Part shown: positions 42,863-53,142 of the stretch, piece by piece
Numbering within the stretch: position 1 is the first letter of the stretch
Layout: each line of letters begins with the position of its first letter
From: Micromonospora fulviviridis
GTDB lineage: Bacteria; Actinomycetota; Actinomycetes; Mycobacteriales; Micromonosporaceae
Direction: 5' to 3'
Length of the DNA stretch: 64,000 nt
Assembly: GCF_014648395.1 (NCBI RefSeq)
Contig: NZ_BMRA01000012.1
Coordinates: 89,129-153,128, forward strand
The notes under the pieces: generated by a model
Databases searched by the model: none
Told to the model about the DNA's origin: nothing
Seen by the model: only the letters and a program-made list of their open reading frames with translations
Program-made: the position numbers and the translations under genes

Positions 42863-43540
42863 ATGGACGAGGTACTGGCCCGCAGCGGGATCTTCCAGGG
42901 TGTCGACCCGGAGGCTGCCGAGGCGCTCGCCAAGGAGATGGAGACGATCGAGGTCCGCAAGGGCGAGGTCGTCTTCAACGAGGGCGAGCCCGGCGACAGT
43001 CTCTACATCCTCCTGTCCGGCAAGATCAAGGTGGGCCGCCGCGCGGCGGACGGCCGGCAGAACCTGATCGCCGTGATGGGCCCGTCGGACATGGTCGGCG
43101 AGCTGTCACTCTTCGACCCCGGGCCGCGCACGGCGACGGCCACGGCGGTCACCGACACCCGGCTGGTCCGGCTGCGCAAGCAGGCGCTGCGCCCGTGGCT
43201 GAACAACCGGCCCGAGATCGCCGAGCAGCTGCTGCGGGTGCTGGCCCGCCGGCTGCGCCGGACCAACGACTCGCTGGCCGACCTGATCTTCACCGACGTG
43301 CCCGGCCGGGTCGCCAAGAACCTGCTCCAGATGGCCGGCCGGTTCGGCACCCGCGACGGCGGCGTGCTGCGGGTGACCCACGACCTGACCCAGGAGGAGA
43401 TCGCCCAGCTCGTCGGCGCCTCCCGGGAGACCGTCAACAAGGCCCTGGCCGACTTCGCCTCGCGCGGCTGGCTGCGGCTGGACGGCAAGAGCATCATCAT
43501 CCTCGACCCGGAGCGCCTGGCCCGCCGCGCGCGGGTCTGA
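42863..43540 (+). CDS. crp: Crp/Fnr-family cAMP-responsive regulator
   Basis: A 225-residue regulator: cyclic-nucleotide-binding domain (about 10-125) with the phosphate-binding cassette GELSLFDPGPRTATATA, a dimer helix, and a winged helix-turn-helix (about 170-212) containing TQEEIAQLVGASRETVNKALADF. The sequence is very close in type to actinobacterial Crp/GlxR (Rv3676), and the location near nth matches Mycobacterium. GGAGG lies ahead of the ATG. A global role in carbon and respiration genes is known for this family. A terminator follows directly. Confidence 0.95.
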   Translation: MDEVLARSGIFQGVDPEAAEALAKEMETIEVRKGEVVFNEGEPGDSLYILLSGKIKVGRRAADGRQNLIAVMGPSDMVGELSLFDPGPRTATATAVTDTRLVRLRKQALRPWLNNRPEIAEQLLRVLARRLRRTNDSLADLIFTDVPGRVAKNLLQMAGRFGTRDGGVLRVTHDLTQEEIAQLVGASRETVNKALADFASRGWLRLDGKSIIILDPERLARRARV

Positions 43541-43557
43541 CACCGCCACCAAGCGTC

Positions 43558-43590
43558 CCGGCCCGGCCCGCCTCCGCGGGTCCGGGCCGG
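43558..43590 (+). terminator. Terminator after crp
   Basis: CCGGCCCGG (43558-43566) pairs with CCGGGCCGG (43582-43590). Inner CCCG/CGGG pairing, with T43581 unpaired, leads to a six-base loop. A partial second copy of the right arm (GGGTCCGGGCCGGTT) recurs at 43629-43643. Confidence 0.75.
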
Positions 43591-43703
43591 TTGCGTTCCG
43601 CCGGCGCGGCTCGGCGCGGTGAATCCTCGGGTCCGGGCCGGTTCCGTCTCTGCCGGCCGCAGAATCGCTGGACCGGCCGCCCGGCGCGGCGGAGGCTGGG
43701 GCG

Positions 43704-44447
43704 ATGATCGAGCGGGTAGCTGTCCTCTCCGACATCCACGGCGCGCTGCCGGCGCTGGAGGCCGTCCTGGCCGAGCCGGACGTGGCCGCCGCCGACCTCA
43801 TCGTGCTCACCGGCGACATCGCGGCCGGCCCGCAGCCGGTCGAGGTGCTCGACCTGCTCGCCTCGCTCGGCGACCGGGCCTGCTGGGTCGGCGGCAACGC
43901 CGACCGGGAGCTGGTCGAGGCACGCGCCGGGAAGTCCTCCCCCGTCGACGTCTCCAACTGGGCCGCGACCCAGCTCCGCGACGACCAGGTGGCCCGGCTC
44001 GCCGCGCTGCCTCCGACCGTCACGCTGCCGGTGGCCGGCCTCGGCGAGGTGCTCTTCTGCCACGCCACGCCCCGGGACGACGAGGAGGTGGTGCTGGTCG
44101 ACTCCCGGTTGGAGCGCTGGGCCGAGGTCTTCGCCGGGCTGCCGGCCGAGGTGGGCACGGTGGTCTGCGGGCACACCCACATGCCGTTCACCCGGCTGGT
44201 GGACCGCCGCCTGGTGGTCAACCCGGGCAGCGTCGGCATGCCGTACGGGGGCGCGGGCGCCTGGTGGGCGTTGCTCGGGCCGGGCGTGCAGCTGCGCCGG
44301 ACCGCCTTCGACGTGGACGCCGCCTGCGCCCGGGTGGCCGCCGAGTCGGGCTTCCCGGACGCCGCCGACTGGGCCGACGAGTACCTGCGCTCGCGCCACT
44401 CCGACGCCGACGCGCTCACCGTCTTCGGCCCGCGCGACGGCCGCTGA
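43704..44447 (+). CDS. Calcineurin-like metallophosphoesterase
   Basis: A 247-residue protein with the metallophosphoesterase motifs in order: VLSDIHGALPALE (D-x-H), LTGDIAAG (GD), GGNADRE (GNxD in place of GNHD), FCHATP and VCGHTHMPF. Length and motif spacing fit the YfcE/MJ0936-like phosphodiesterase group. The biological substrate is unknown. It is transcribed alone between crp and a converging amidase gene. Confidence 0.9.
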   Translation: MIERVAVLSDIHGALPALEAVLAEPDVAAADLIVLTGDIAAGPQPVEVLDLLASLGDRACWVGGNADRELVEARAGKSSPVDVSNWAATQLRDDQVARLAALPPTVTLPVAGLGEVLFCHATPRDDEEVVLVDSRLERWAEVFAGLPAEVGTVVCGHTHMPFTRLVDRRLVVNPGSVGMPYGGAGAWWALLGPGVQLRRTAFDVDAACARVAAESGFPDAADWADEYLRSRHSDADALTVFGPRDGR

Positions 44448-44512
44448 CGGGCCACGCCCGCGCGAGATCGTGAAGTTTGTGCGTCGCGATCCGACAGTGG
44501 CGCCGCGGGCAG

Positions 44513-44545
44513 CGGGACCGGCCGGGGGTGGCCCGGCCGGCCCCG
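44513..44545. terminator. Bidirectional terminator between phosphoesterase and amide hydrolase genes
   Basis: CGGG-A-CCGGCCGGG (44513-44526) pairs with CCCGGCCGG-C-CCCG (44532-44545) around a five-base loop. It lies 65 bp after the phosphoesterase stop and just beyond the stop of the converging amide hydrolase gene at 44553. Confidence 0.75.
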
Positions 44546-44552
44546 GCGCCCG

Positions 44553-45566
44553 TCAGCGGTGGGTCAGGTAGTGCTGGGCCGTCTCACGCAGCCGGGCGTG
44601 CACCCCGTCGTACCCGCCGGTCCCACCCAGGTAGCGCTTGTCCACCTTCGCCACCATCGTGTAGTTCGTGTCGCACACGTTGCCGACCGGCGCCTCGCCG
44701 GCCTGGCTGACCAGTTGGTACGCGTCGAGCTGGTCCAGGCCGACCAGCTCGGCGGTCCAGGTGACCAGGTCGTGCTGGCTGATCCGGTACGCATCCTCCA
44801 GCGGGCGGGCCGAGCCGGTGGACATCAGCGCGTCGTCCGACTCCAGCCGCGGCCACGGGGTGCCGACCCCCTTGACGACGTCCACCACGACGGTGGTGTT
44901 CATGGCCGCCTCGATGCCGGTGCCGCAGACTTCGCCGTGGCCCTGCCGGCAGTGCCCGTCGCCGAGGGCGAAGAGCGCTCCCGACACGTTCACGCCGAAG
45001 TACGCGGTGACTCCGGCCCGCAGCTCCGGGGTGTCCATGTTGCCGCCATGCGCGTCCGGGGTGATCGTCATCCGCGCCTCGAAGGCACCGGGCGCCACGC
45101 CGGCGGTGCCGTGCATCGGGTCCAGCGGCAGCGCCACGGTGTAGTCGCCCCGGCGGGCCCGGTACGTCGCCGTGCCCGCCGCGACGTCGACGTCGTACCG
45201 CCAGACCACCTCGTCGAGCGGCGGTTGCAGGGTCGCCGTGGTGTGGGTGCTGGTGAGCGCGCCGAAGTGCGGGAAGGTGGTGGACACGGCCCAGTCGCGG
45301 GCCGGCTCGATGGAGATGAAGTGCACGGCGAGGGTGTCACCGGGCTCGGCCCCCTCGACGTGGATCGGTCCCGTCACGGGGTTGAGGTACGGGAACTGGC
45401 AGACCTGCGACGGCAGGTCGTCGACGCTCCGGACGCGCCCGCCGAAGCAGTCCTCGGTGTAGAGCTCGAGGATCGTGCCCGGGCGCACCCGGAGCACCGC
45501 CTCGCGCCCGCCGAAGGTGTAGGAGAGCTCGTCCGGCTCCGGCCGGTACTTCACCACGTCCATCAT
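44553..45566 (-). CDS. Acetamidase/formamidase-family amide hydrolase
   Basis: A 337-residue FmdA/AmdA-type enzyme that hydrolyses short amides to ammonia and an acid. Family motifs include NPVTGPIHVEGAEPGDTLAVHF, GVNVSGALFALGDGHCRQGHGE and GIEAAMNTTV. The gene begins with two adjacent ATGs at 45566 and 45563; the first overlaps the permease stop (TGATG) and AAGGAG lies upstream. It is translated after the permease, suggesting uptake and breakdown of one nitrogen source. Confidence 0.92.
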   Translation of the reverse strand: MMDVVKYRPEPDELSYTFGGREAVLRVRPGTILELYTEDCFGGRVRSVDDLPSQVCQFPYLNPVTGPIHVEGAEPGDTLAVHFISIEPARDWAVSTTFPHFGALTSTHTTATLQPPLDEVVWRYDVDVAAGTATYRARRGDYTVALPLDPMHGTAGVAPGAFEARMTITPDAHGGNMDTPELRAGVTAYFGVNVSGALFALGDGHCRQGHGEVCGTGIEAAMNTTVVVDVVKGVGTPWPRLESDDALMSTGSARPLEDAYRISQHDLVTWTAELVGLDQLDAYQLVSQAGEAPVGNVCDTNYTMVAKVDKRYLGGTGGYDGVHARLRETAQHYLTHR

Positions 45567-47005
45567 CACTGCGGCTCCTTCACCGGCTCGTCGGTGCTTT
45601 CGTGGGCGACCTCGACCAGCGCGGCGAGCTCTGGACGCCGGCCCGTCAGGTAGAAGGCCAGCAGGACCAGCAGCCCGACGCCCAGCCAGACGAAGCCGAG
45701 CACCTGGGCGGCGACCTTGGCGTTGATCACGACGTAGAGCAGGATCAGGAACCCGATCACCGGCACCACCAGGTGCCGCAACCAGTCCCGGCTGCCGTTG
45801 CGCACCACGTAGTGGGTCACGACGGAGACGTGCAGCGCCAGGAACGCCGTCATGGCGCCGAAGTTGACGAGTGTGGACAGCAGCGAGATGCCGTCGTCCC
45901 GGCTGGCCATGTAGAGGCCGAGCGCCAGGGAGATCGCGGCGACCAGCAGGGTGGCGTTGGCCGGCACCTTGTGTTTCGGGTTGATCCGGGCGAGGAAGCG
46001 CGGCATCTGCCGGTCGCGGGCCATCGCGTACAGCAGGCGTGAGGTCGCGGCCTGGGCGACCAGGGAGTTGGCGAAGCCCCAGGCGATCGCGGTGGCCAGG
46101 GCGGTCAGCCCGGCCAGCCAGCCTCCGCCGGCCGCGCGGGCCGCGTCGTAGAACGCGGTTCCCTCGGGGTCGCCGTTGTCGAGCAGGCTGGCCGCGTCCG
46201 GCACCAGGAGGGCGGCGACCCAGGTCTGCACGACGAACAGGGCACCGGCCAGCAGTAGGGCCGCGACCATCGCCCGGCCGATCTGCCGGGCCTCCTCGCG
46301 GCTCTCCTCCGCCAGCATGGAGATTCCGTCGAAGCCGAGGAAGGAGAGCACGGCGATCGACACCGCCCCGAAGACCAACGGCCAGGAGAAGGTGTCCGCG
46401 TCGAACAGTGGCCGGAGCGAGAAGCCCGCACCCTTGCCCTGCGCCAGCGCGATCACGCCGACGACCAGGAAGATCGCGAGGATGACCACCTCGGCGGCGA
46501 GCATCACCCGGTTGACCCGGGCGGTCATCCGGATGCCGAAGTAGTTGACGACGGTGTTGAGCACGACGAAGGCCGCCAGCCACGCCCACACCGGCACGCC
46601 GGGCACGAGGGAGTGCATGGCCACGCTGGCCACCAGGTAGAGCAGACCGGGCACGAGGACGTAGTCGAGCAGGATCACCCAGCCGGCGAGGAAGCCGACG
46701 GGCGGCGCGATGCCGCGGCCGGTGTAGCTGTAGACGGAACCGGCCATGGGGAACGCGCGGACCATCTGCGCGTACGACAGGGCGGTGAACATCATCGCCA
46801 CCATGCCGATGATGTAGGCGAGCGCGACCATCCCGCCGGAGCCGGCGTAGACGCTGCCGAAGATGCCGAAGGGCGCGATCGGCACCATGAAGATCAGTCC
46901 GTAGATGAGCAGGTCGGTGAAGCTGAGGGTCCGGCTCAGTTCCTGCCGGTAGCCGAACCGTTCGACCTGGGCGCCTGTCTCGGATGGGTCGGGAGGTTGA
47001 GTCAC
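45566..47005 (-). CDS. APC-family amino acid permease
   Basis: A 479-residue transporter with about twelve hydrophobic helices. The APC-type N-terminal signature (SFTDLLIYGLIFMVPIAPFGIFG) and AFPMAGSVYSYTGRGI are clear. It should import an amino acid, amine or amide by symport or exchange. The start is GTG 47005 with GGAGG upstream. The stop overlaps the start of the amide hydrolase gene, so the pair is one operon. It is divergent from a TetR-type gene, which may control both directions. Confidence 0.92.
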   Translation of the reverse strand: MTQPPDPSETGAQVERFGYRQELSRTLSFTDLLIYGLIFMVPIAPFGIFGSVYAGSGGMVALAYIIGMVAMMFTALSYAQMVRAFPMAGSVYSYTGRGIAPPVGFLAGWVILLDYVLVPGLLYLVASVAMHSLVPGVPVWAWLAAFVVLNTVVNYFGIRMTARVNRVMLAAEVVILAIFLVVGVIALAQGKGAGFSLRPLFDADTFSWPLVFGAVSIAVLSFLGFDGISMLAEESREEARQIGRAMVAALLLAGALFVVQTWVAALLVPDAASLLDNGDPEGTAFYDAARAAGGGWLAGLTALATAIAWGFANSLVAQAATSRLLYAMARDRQMPRFLARINPKHKVPANATLLVAAISLALGLYMASRDDGISLLSTLVNFGAMTAFLALHVSVVTHYVVRNGSRDWLRHLVVPVIGFLILLYVVINAKVAAQVLGFVWLGVGLLVLLAFYLTGRRPELAALVEVAHESTDEPVKEPQ

Positions 47006-47109
47006 GGCACGCCTCCTTGATCTGGTGGCCGCACGGTAGCCCAGCCATCGACGGACAGCTAGATCTATGTGCCTGGATTGAAAACATCGCTCAGTCCCAG
47101 CTCAGAAAA

Positions 47110-47140
47110 AGTCAGGCTTGACTGTTTGTTTCGGGGGCGG
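47110..47140. promoter_or_regulatory. TetR-type operator overlapping a -35 element
   Basis: AGTCA-GGCT-TGACT (47110-47123) is an inverted repeat with 5-bp arms. Its right arm contains TTGACT (47118-47123), a good -35 hexamer, with a weak -10 (CACGCT, 47141-47146) 17 bases downstream and the TetR start at 47153. A repressor bound here would block transcription of its own gene and possibly of the divergent permease operon. Confidence 0.5.
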
Positions 47141-47152
47141 CACGCTGTCCCC

Positions 47153-47788
47153 GTGCCCGCCGCATCGACCCGCGTCCCTCAACAGCAGCGCAGCCGCGCC
47201 ACCCAGGCCCGGCTGCTGGAGGCGACCGTCGAGTGCCTGGTGGAGCACGGCTGGTCCGGCACCACCACGACCGTGGTGGCGGCCCGGGCGGGCGTCTCCC
47301 GGGGCGCCCAGCTGCACCACTACCCGACCAAGGCCGCCCTGGTCACCGCCGCGGTCACCCACCTCACCGAGCGCCGGGCGGTGGAGCTGCGCACCGAGGC
47401 CGCCGCACTGCCGGCCGGCCCGCGGCGACTCGACCGGGTGGTCGACCTGCTCGCCGCCGCCTTCACCGGGCCGCTCTTCGTCGCCGCGCTGGAGCTGTGG
47501 GTGGCCGCCCGCACCGACGCCGAACTGCGCGACGCCCTGGTCCCCCTCGAAGCCCGGGTGGGCCGGGAGATGCACCGGTTGACCGTGGAACTGCTCGGCG
47601 TGGACGAGCGGCGGCCCGGCGTCCGCGAGGCGGTGCAGGCCACCCTCGACCTGCTCCGCGGCCTCGGCGTGGCCAACCTGCTCAGCGACGACTCGGCCCG
47701 CCGCGCCGCACTCCTGCACACCTGGAAGCGCCAGCTCGCCGCCCTGCTCACCCCCGACGCCACGCCCGGGAGCGCGCGGGCGCACTGA
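47153..47788 (+). CDS. TetR-family transcriptional regulator
   Basis: The GTG at 47153 gives 211 residues; the frame could start 28 codons earlier, but that would include the likely operator and promoter. The N-terminal DNA-binding domain is typical: RATQARLLEATVECLVEHGWSGTTTTVVAARAGVSRGAQLHHYPTKAALV, described here by its GTTTTVVAARAGVS helix-turn-helix core. The C-terminal ligand domain is not classifiable. It heads the acyl-CoA catabolism operon and is divergent from the permease-amidase pair, so it probably represses the operon until an acyl-CoA or related effector appears. Confidence 0.92.
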   Translation: MPAASTRVPQQQRSRATQARLLEATVECLVEHGWSGTTTTVVAARAGVSRGAQLHHYPTKAALVTAAVTHLTERRAVELRTEAAALPAGPRRLDRVVDLLAAAFTGPLFVAALELWVAARTDAELRDALVPLEARVGREMHRLTVELLGVDERRPGVREAVQATLDLLRGLGVANLLSDDSARRAALLHTWKRQLAALLTPDATPGSARAH

Positions 47789-47803
47789 CTCCCCGGAGGC
47801 CCC

Positions 47804-48598
47804 ATGGTCGACCTGACAGCCCTGCTCGCGGACCTGGCCGCCGAGTCCGAGCAGCTCGACGCCCTCGTCGCGCCGCTGCCGCCGGAAGCCTGGGCGCGGC
47901 CGACCCCGGCTCCCGGGTGGAGCGTCGCCCACCAGATCGCCCACCTGGCCTGGACCGACCACGTGGCCCACCTGGCGGCGACCGACACGGCGGCGTTCTT
48001 CGCCTCGGTCACCGGCGCCCCGGACCCGTCCCGGCTGGTCGACGACGGCGCCGAGGCGTTCCTCGCCCCACCCGCCGCGCTGCTGGCCCGCTGGCGGGCG
48101 GGCCGGGCCGCGCTCGCGGCGGCGCTCGCCGCCGCACCGGCCGGGGAGAAACTGCCCTGGTACGGCACCCGGATGTCGCCCGCCTCGATGGCGACCGCCC
48201 GGCTCATGGAGACCTGGGCGCACGGCGAGGACGTGGCCGACGCGCTGGGCGTCCGGCGTACCCCCACGGCCCGGCTGCGGCACGTCGCGCACCTCGGCTT
48301 CCGTACCCTCGGGCACAGCTTCGCGGCGCACGGCCGCGCCGTGCCGACGGCGCCGGTCCGGGTCGAGCTGGTGGCACCCCACGGGGACACCTGGGCCTTC
48401 GGGCCGGCGGACGCGGCCGACCGGGTCACCGGCCCGGCGGTCGACTTCTGCCTGCTGGTGACCCAGCGCCGGCACCGCGCCGACCTGGCGCTGGTCGCCA
48501 CCGGGCCGGTCGCCGACGAGTGGCTGGACGTGGCCCAGGCGTTCGCGGGGCCGCCCGGCGGGAAGCGGGCGGCGGAGGGCAGCGGGGTGGTCCGGTGA
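47804..48598 (+). CDS. TIGR03084-type DinB/maleylpyruvate isomerase-fold protein
   Basis: A 264-residue protein whose first 160 residues fit the DinB/MDMPI four-helix metal-binding fold. The likely ligands are His in SVAHQIAHLAWTDHVAHL and in ETWAHGEDVADALG. The C-terminal part is a small alpha/beta domain. Related proteins use mycothiol as a cofactor, but the exact reaction here is unknown. It starts 15 bp after the TetR gene and its stop overlaps the next start (GTGA), so it belongs to the operon. Confidence 0.88.
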   Translation: MVDLTALLADLAAESEQLDALVAPLPPEAWARPTPAPGWSVAHQIAHLAWTDHVAHLAATDTAAFFASVTGAPDPSRLVDDGAEAFLAPPAALLARWRAGRAALAAALAAAPAGEKLPWYGTRMSPASMATARLMETWAHGEDVADALGVRRTPTARLRHVAHLGFRTLGHSFAAHGRAVPTAPVRVELVAPHGDTWAFGPADAADRVTGPAVDFCLLVTQRRHRADLALVATGPVADEWLDVAQAFAGPPGGKRAAEGSGVVR

Positions 48599-50274
48599 CC
48601 GTGCTGCGCATCGGCAACGCGTCCGGTTTCTACGGCGACCGCCTATCCGCCTGGCGGGAGATGCTCGACGGCGGCGAGCTTGACGTGCTGACCGGCGACT
48701 ACCTGGCCGAGCTGACCATGCTGATCCTCGGTCGGGACCGGATGCGCGACCCCTCCCTCGGCTACGCGAAGACGTTCCTGCGCCAGCTGGAAGGCACCCT
48801 CGGCACCGCGCTGGAGCGCGGGGTACGGCTGGTCACCAACGCCGGCGGGCTCAACCCGGCGGGGCTGGCCGCCGCCATCGGCGCGCTCGCCGACCGGCTC
48901 GGCCTCACCGTGCGGATCGGGTACGTCGAGGGCGACGCCCTCGCCCGGCCGGACGCGTTGACGGCGAACGCCTACCTGGGGGCGTTCGGGATCGCGGCCT
49001 GCCTCGACGCGGGGGCGGACGTGGTGGTCACCGGGCGGGTCACCGACGCCTCGCTGGCGGTCGGCCCGGCCATTTCCCGCTTCGGCTGGACCCGGGACGA
49101 CCTGGACGCGCTGGCCGGCGCGACCGTGGCCGGGCACCTCATCGAGTGCGGGGCGCAGGTCACCGGCGGCAACTACAGCTTCTTCACCGAACTGCCCGAC
49201 GGCGGTCACCGCCCCGGCTTCCCGATCGCCGAGCTGCACCCGGACGGCTCCGCGGTGCTCACCAAGCACCCCGGCACCGGCGGCGCGGTCACCGTCGAGA
49301 CGGTCACCGCCCAACTGCTGTACGAGGTGGGCGGGCCGGCGTACCTCGGGCCGGACGTGGTGACCCGGCTGGACACCGTGGAGCTGGCCCAGGAGGGGCC
49401 GGACCGGGTACGGGTCACCGGCGTCCGGGGCACGCCCCCGCCGGACACCCTCAAGGTGGGCGTCAACAACCTCGGCGGCTTCCGCAACTCGATGACGTTC
49501 GTGCTCTGCGGGCTGGACATCCCGGCCAAGGCGGCCCTGGTCCGGGGGCAGCTGGAGGAGGCGGTCGGCAAGGAGGGGCTGGAGTTCACGCTGGCCCGGA
49601 CCGACCACCCGGACGCCACCGACACCGAGGCGGCGAGCGCGCTGCTGCACGTACACCTGCGGGACGGCGACAAGGCGCGGGCCGGACGGGCCTTCTCGGC
49701 GGCCGCCGTGGAGCTGGCGCTGGCCTCCTATCCGGGCTGCACGCTGACCACCCTGCCCGGCGACGCCACCCCGTACGGGGTCTTCACCGCCGACGCCGTG
49801 CCGCAGGACGCGGTCGCGCACGTGGCCGTGCTGCCGGACGGGGTCCGGGTGCCGATCGCCCCGCCGGCGCGGACGGCGGCACCGCGACCGTACGAGTCGG
49901 TGGCCGCACCGGAGGTCGACACCGGGCCGACCCGGCGGGCGCCGCTGGGCGAGCTGGTCGGGGCGCGGTCGGGCGACAAGGGCGGGGACGCCAACCTCGG
50001 CGTCTGGGCCCGCACCGACGCCACCTGGGCCTGGCTACGCGGCTGGCTGACCGTCGCGCGGCTGGCCGAGCTGCTGCCGGAGACCGGCCCGCTGACCGTC
50101 GAGCGGTACGAGCTGCCGAACCTGCGCGCCGTCAACTTCGTGATCCGGGGGCTGCTCGGCCAGGGCGTGGCCGCCTCCACCCGCTTCGACCCGCAGGCCA
50201 AGGCGCTCGGCGAGCTGCTCCGCTCCCGGATCGTCGACCTGCCCGCCGACCTGACCCCGGGGGTGCCGTCGTGA
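48595..50274 (+). CDS. AtuA-like protein (DUF1446, acyclic terpene utilisation family)
   Basis: GTG 48595 overlaps the previous stop and gives 559 residues. The N-terminal DUF1446 part is recognisable by TVLRIGNASGFYGDR, NAGGLNPAGLAAAI and VVTGRVTDASLAVGPAI; the C-terminal AtuA-like domain by LVGARSGDKGGDANLGVWAR. AtuA is required for citronellol/geraniol catabolism in Pseudomonas, but its reaction is not established. In Mycobacterium the equivalent (Rv0976c) precedes the same dehydrogenase and carboxylase genes. It is translationally coupled to the downstream acyl-CoA dehydrogenase. Confidence 0.92.
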   Translation: MTVLRIGNASGFYGDRLSAWREMLDGGELDVLTGDYLAELTMLILGRDRMRDPSLGYAKTFLRQLEGTLGTALERGVRLVTNAGGLNPAGLAAAIGALADRLGLTVRIGYVEGDALARPDALTANAYLGAFGIAACLDAGADVVVTGRVTDASLAVGPAISRFGWTRDDLDALAGATVAGHLIECGAQVTGGNYSFFTELPDGGHRPGFPIAELHPDGSAVLTKHPGTGGAVTVETVTAQLLYEVGGPAYLGPDVVTRLDTVELAQEGPDRVRVTGVRGTPPPDTLKVGVNNLGGFRNSMTFVLCGLDIPAKAALVRGQLEEAVGKEGLEFTLARTDHPDATDTEAASALLHVHLRDGDKARAGRAFSAAAVELALASYPGCTLTTLPGDATPYGVFTADAVPQDAVAHVAVLPDGVRVPIAPPARTAAPRPYESVAAPEVDTGPTRRAPLGELVGARSGDKGGDANLGVWARTDATWAWLRGWLTVARLAELLPETGPLTVERYELPNLRAVNFVIRGLLGQGVAASTRFDPQAKALGELLRSRIVDLPADLTPGVPS

Positions 50275-51410
50275 CCATCGTGGACACTCCCGAGCGGCGG
50301 CAGCTCCGCGAGCTGACCCGGGCCTTCGTGACCAAGGAGGTCCTGCCCTACCTGGACGACTGGGAGCGGGCCGGCGAGGTGCCCCGCTCGCTGCACGAGA
50401 CCGCCGCGAAGATCGGGCTGCTCGGCATCGGCTTCCCCGAGTCGGTCGGCGGCAGCGGTGGCGACCTGCTCGACTCGATCCTGGTCACCGAGGAGATCAT
50501 CCGCTCGGGCGGCTCGTCCGGGCTGATCGCCGCGCTCTTCACCCACGGCATCGCGCTGCCGCACATGGTCGCCGCGCGGGACGACGGTCTCATCGAGAGA
50601 TACGTGCGCCCGACACTCGCCGGCACGATGATCGGCTCGCTGGCGATCACCGAGCCGGACGGCGGCTCCGACGTGGCGGGCATCCGCACCTGCGCGCGGC
50701 GGGACGGCGACCACTACGTGGTGAACGGGTCGAAGACCTACATCACCAGCGGTGTCCGCTCCGACTTCGTGACCACCGCCGTCTGCACCGACTTCCCCGG
50801 CTCCGGCTCGCTGAGCCTCCTCGTGATCGAGAAGGGCATGCCCGGATTCACCGTCGGCCGGCGGCTGGAGAAGCTGGGCTGGCACTGCTCGGACACCGCC
50901 GAGCTCTCCTTCGTCGACGTCCGGGTGCCGGTGGCGAACCGGATCGGCCCGGAGGACACCGGCTTCCTGGCGATCATGCAGCAGTTCGCCACCGAGCGGC
51001 TCTCCCTGGCGACCCAGGCCTACGCCACCGCGCAGCGCTGCGTGGAACTGGCCACCCGCTGGTGCCGGGACCGCTCCACCTTCGGCCGCCCGCTGGCCAG
51101 CCGGCAGCTCGTCCGGCACGGGCTGGCCGAGATGCACACCCGCACCGAGGCCGCCCGGGCGTACGTGCACGACGTGGCCACCCGCGTCGCCGCGGGCGAG
51201 CCGGTCGTGACCGAGGTGGCGATGGCGAAGAACGTCGCGGTGGCCGCGTGCGACTTCGTCGTCGACGCGGCGCTGCAACTGCACGGCGGCTTCGGCTACC
51301 TGCGTGACGCCGAGGTGGAACGGCACTACCGGGACGCCCGGATCCTCGGCATCGGCGGCGGCACCACGGAAATCATGAACGAGATCATCGCGAAGGGCAT
51401 GGGCCTGTGA
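50271..51410 (+). CDS. Acyl-CoA dehydrogenase (FadE13-like)
   Basis: GTG 50271 overlaps the AtuA-like stop, giving 379 residues. Signatures of the FAD-dependent family are present: GSLAITEPDGGSDVAGI, VNGSKTYITSG, RSTFGRPLASRQLV and QLHGGFGYLRDAEVERHYRDARILGIGGGTTEIM. The catalytic base is expected in the EVERHYRD region or near GGTTEI. It should make an enoyl-CoA that the adjacent carboxylase acts on, as in leucine/isovalerate or terpene degradation. Its stop overlaps a 20-codon mini-ORF. Confidence 0.93.
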   Translation: MTIVDTPERRQLRELTRAFVTKEVLPYLDDWERAGEVPRSLHETAAKIGLLGIGFPESVGGSGGDLLDSILVTEEIIRSGGSSGLIAALFTHGIALPHMVAARDDGLIERYVRPTLAGTMIGSLAITEPDGGSDVAGIRTCARRDGDHYVVNGSKTYITSGVRSDFVTTAVCTDFPGSGSLSLLVIEKGMPGFTVGRRLEKLGWHCSDTAELSFVDVRVPVANRIGPEDTGFLAIMQQFATERLSLATQAYATAQRCVELATRWCRDRSTFGRPLASRQLVRHGLAEMHTRTEAARAYVHDVATRVAAGEPVVTEVAMAKNVAVAACDFVVDAALQLHGGFGYLRDAEVERHYRDARILGIGGGTTEIMNEIIAKGMGL

Positions 51411-51465
51411 GTGCGAGGAGTGAGCCGGGTCTGCGAGCCCGGCAGTCACGAACGAAAGGATCGCT

Positions 51466-51469
<4 letters not shown>
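51407..51469 (+). repeat. Intergenic module with 20-codon bridging mini-ORF (copy 1)
   Basis: The module starts GTGAGTGCGAGGA and ends CAGTCACGAACGAAAGG, with a GCCGGG/CCCGGC hairpin between. The AAAGG serves as ribosome site for the carboxylase beta gene. The whole is an open frame of 20 codons (MSARSEPGL...) whose GTG overlaps the dehydrogenase stop (51407-51410) and whose TGA overlaps the next GTG (51466-51469). Copy 2 lies at 53080-53142. The peptide may or may not be made. Confidence 0.7.
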
Positions 51470-53067
<1,598 letters not shown>

Positions 53068-53079
53068 GAGGGCTCCCCT

Positions 53080-53142
53080 GTGAGCGCGAGGAACGCAGCG
53101 AAGCGGAGTACCGCAGTCGCGAACGAAAGGCAGGCGCTGTGA
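53080..53142 (+). repeat. Intergenic module with 20-codon bridging mini-ORF (copy 2)
   Basis: The module begins GTGAGCGCGAGGA, has a different middle (ACGCAGCGAAGCGGAGTACC) and ends CAGTCGCGAACGAAAGG like copy 1. It is again open for exactly 20 codons (MSARNAAKR...), and its TGA overlaps the GTG of the carboxylase alpha gene (53139-53142). Conserved ends with exchanged middles suggest a family of mobile or recombining intergenic elements that carry a ribosome site. Confidence 0.7.

Noticed and set aside
43541..43703. Possible small gene or repeat array between crp and the phosphoesterase
   Set aside because: The sequence is explained by a terminator plus a 15-bp repeat of one arm; no protein-like frame was found.
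44461..44492. A GATCGTGAAGTTTGTG stretch with GATCG/CGATC ends, resembling intergenic repeats I associate with this group
   Set aside because: Only one copy was noticed in the window and the inverted arms are five bases, too little to call a repeat element.
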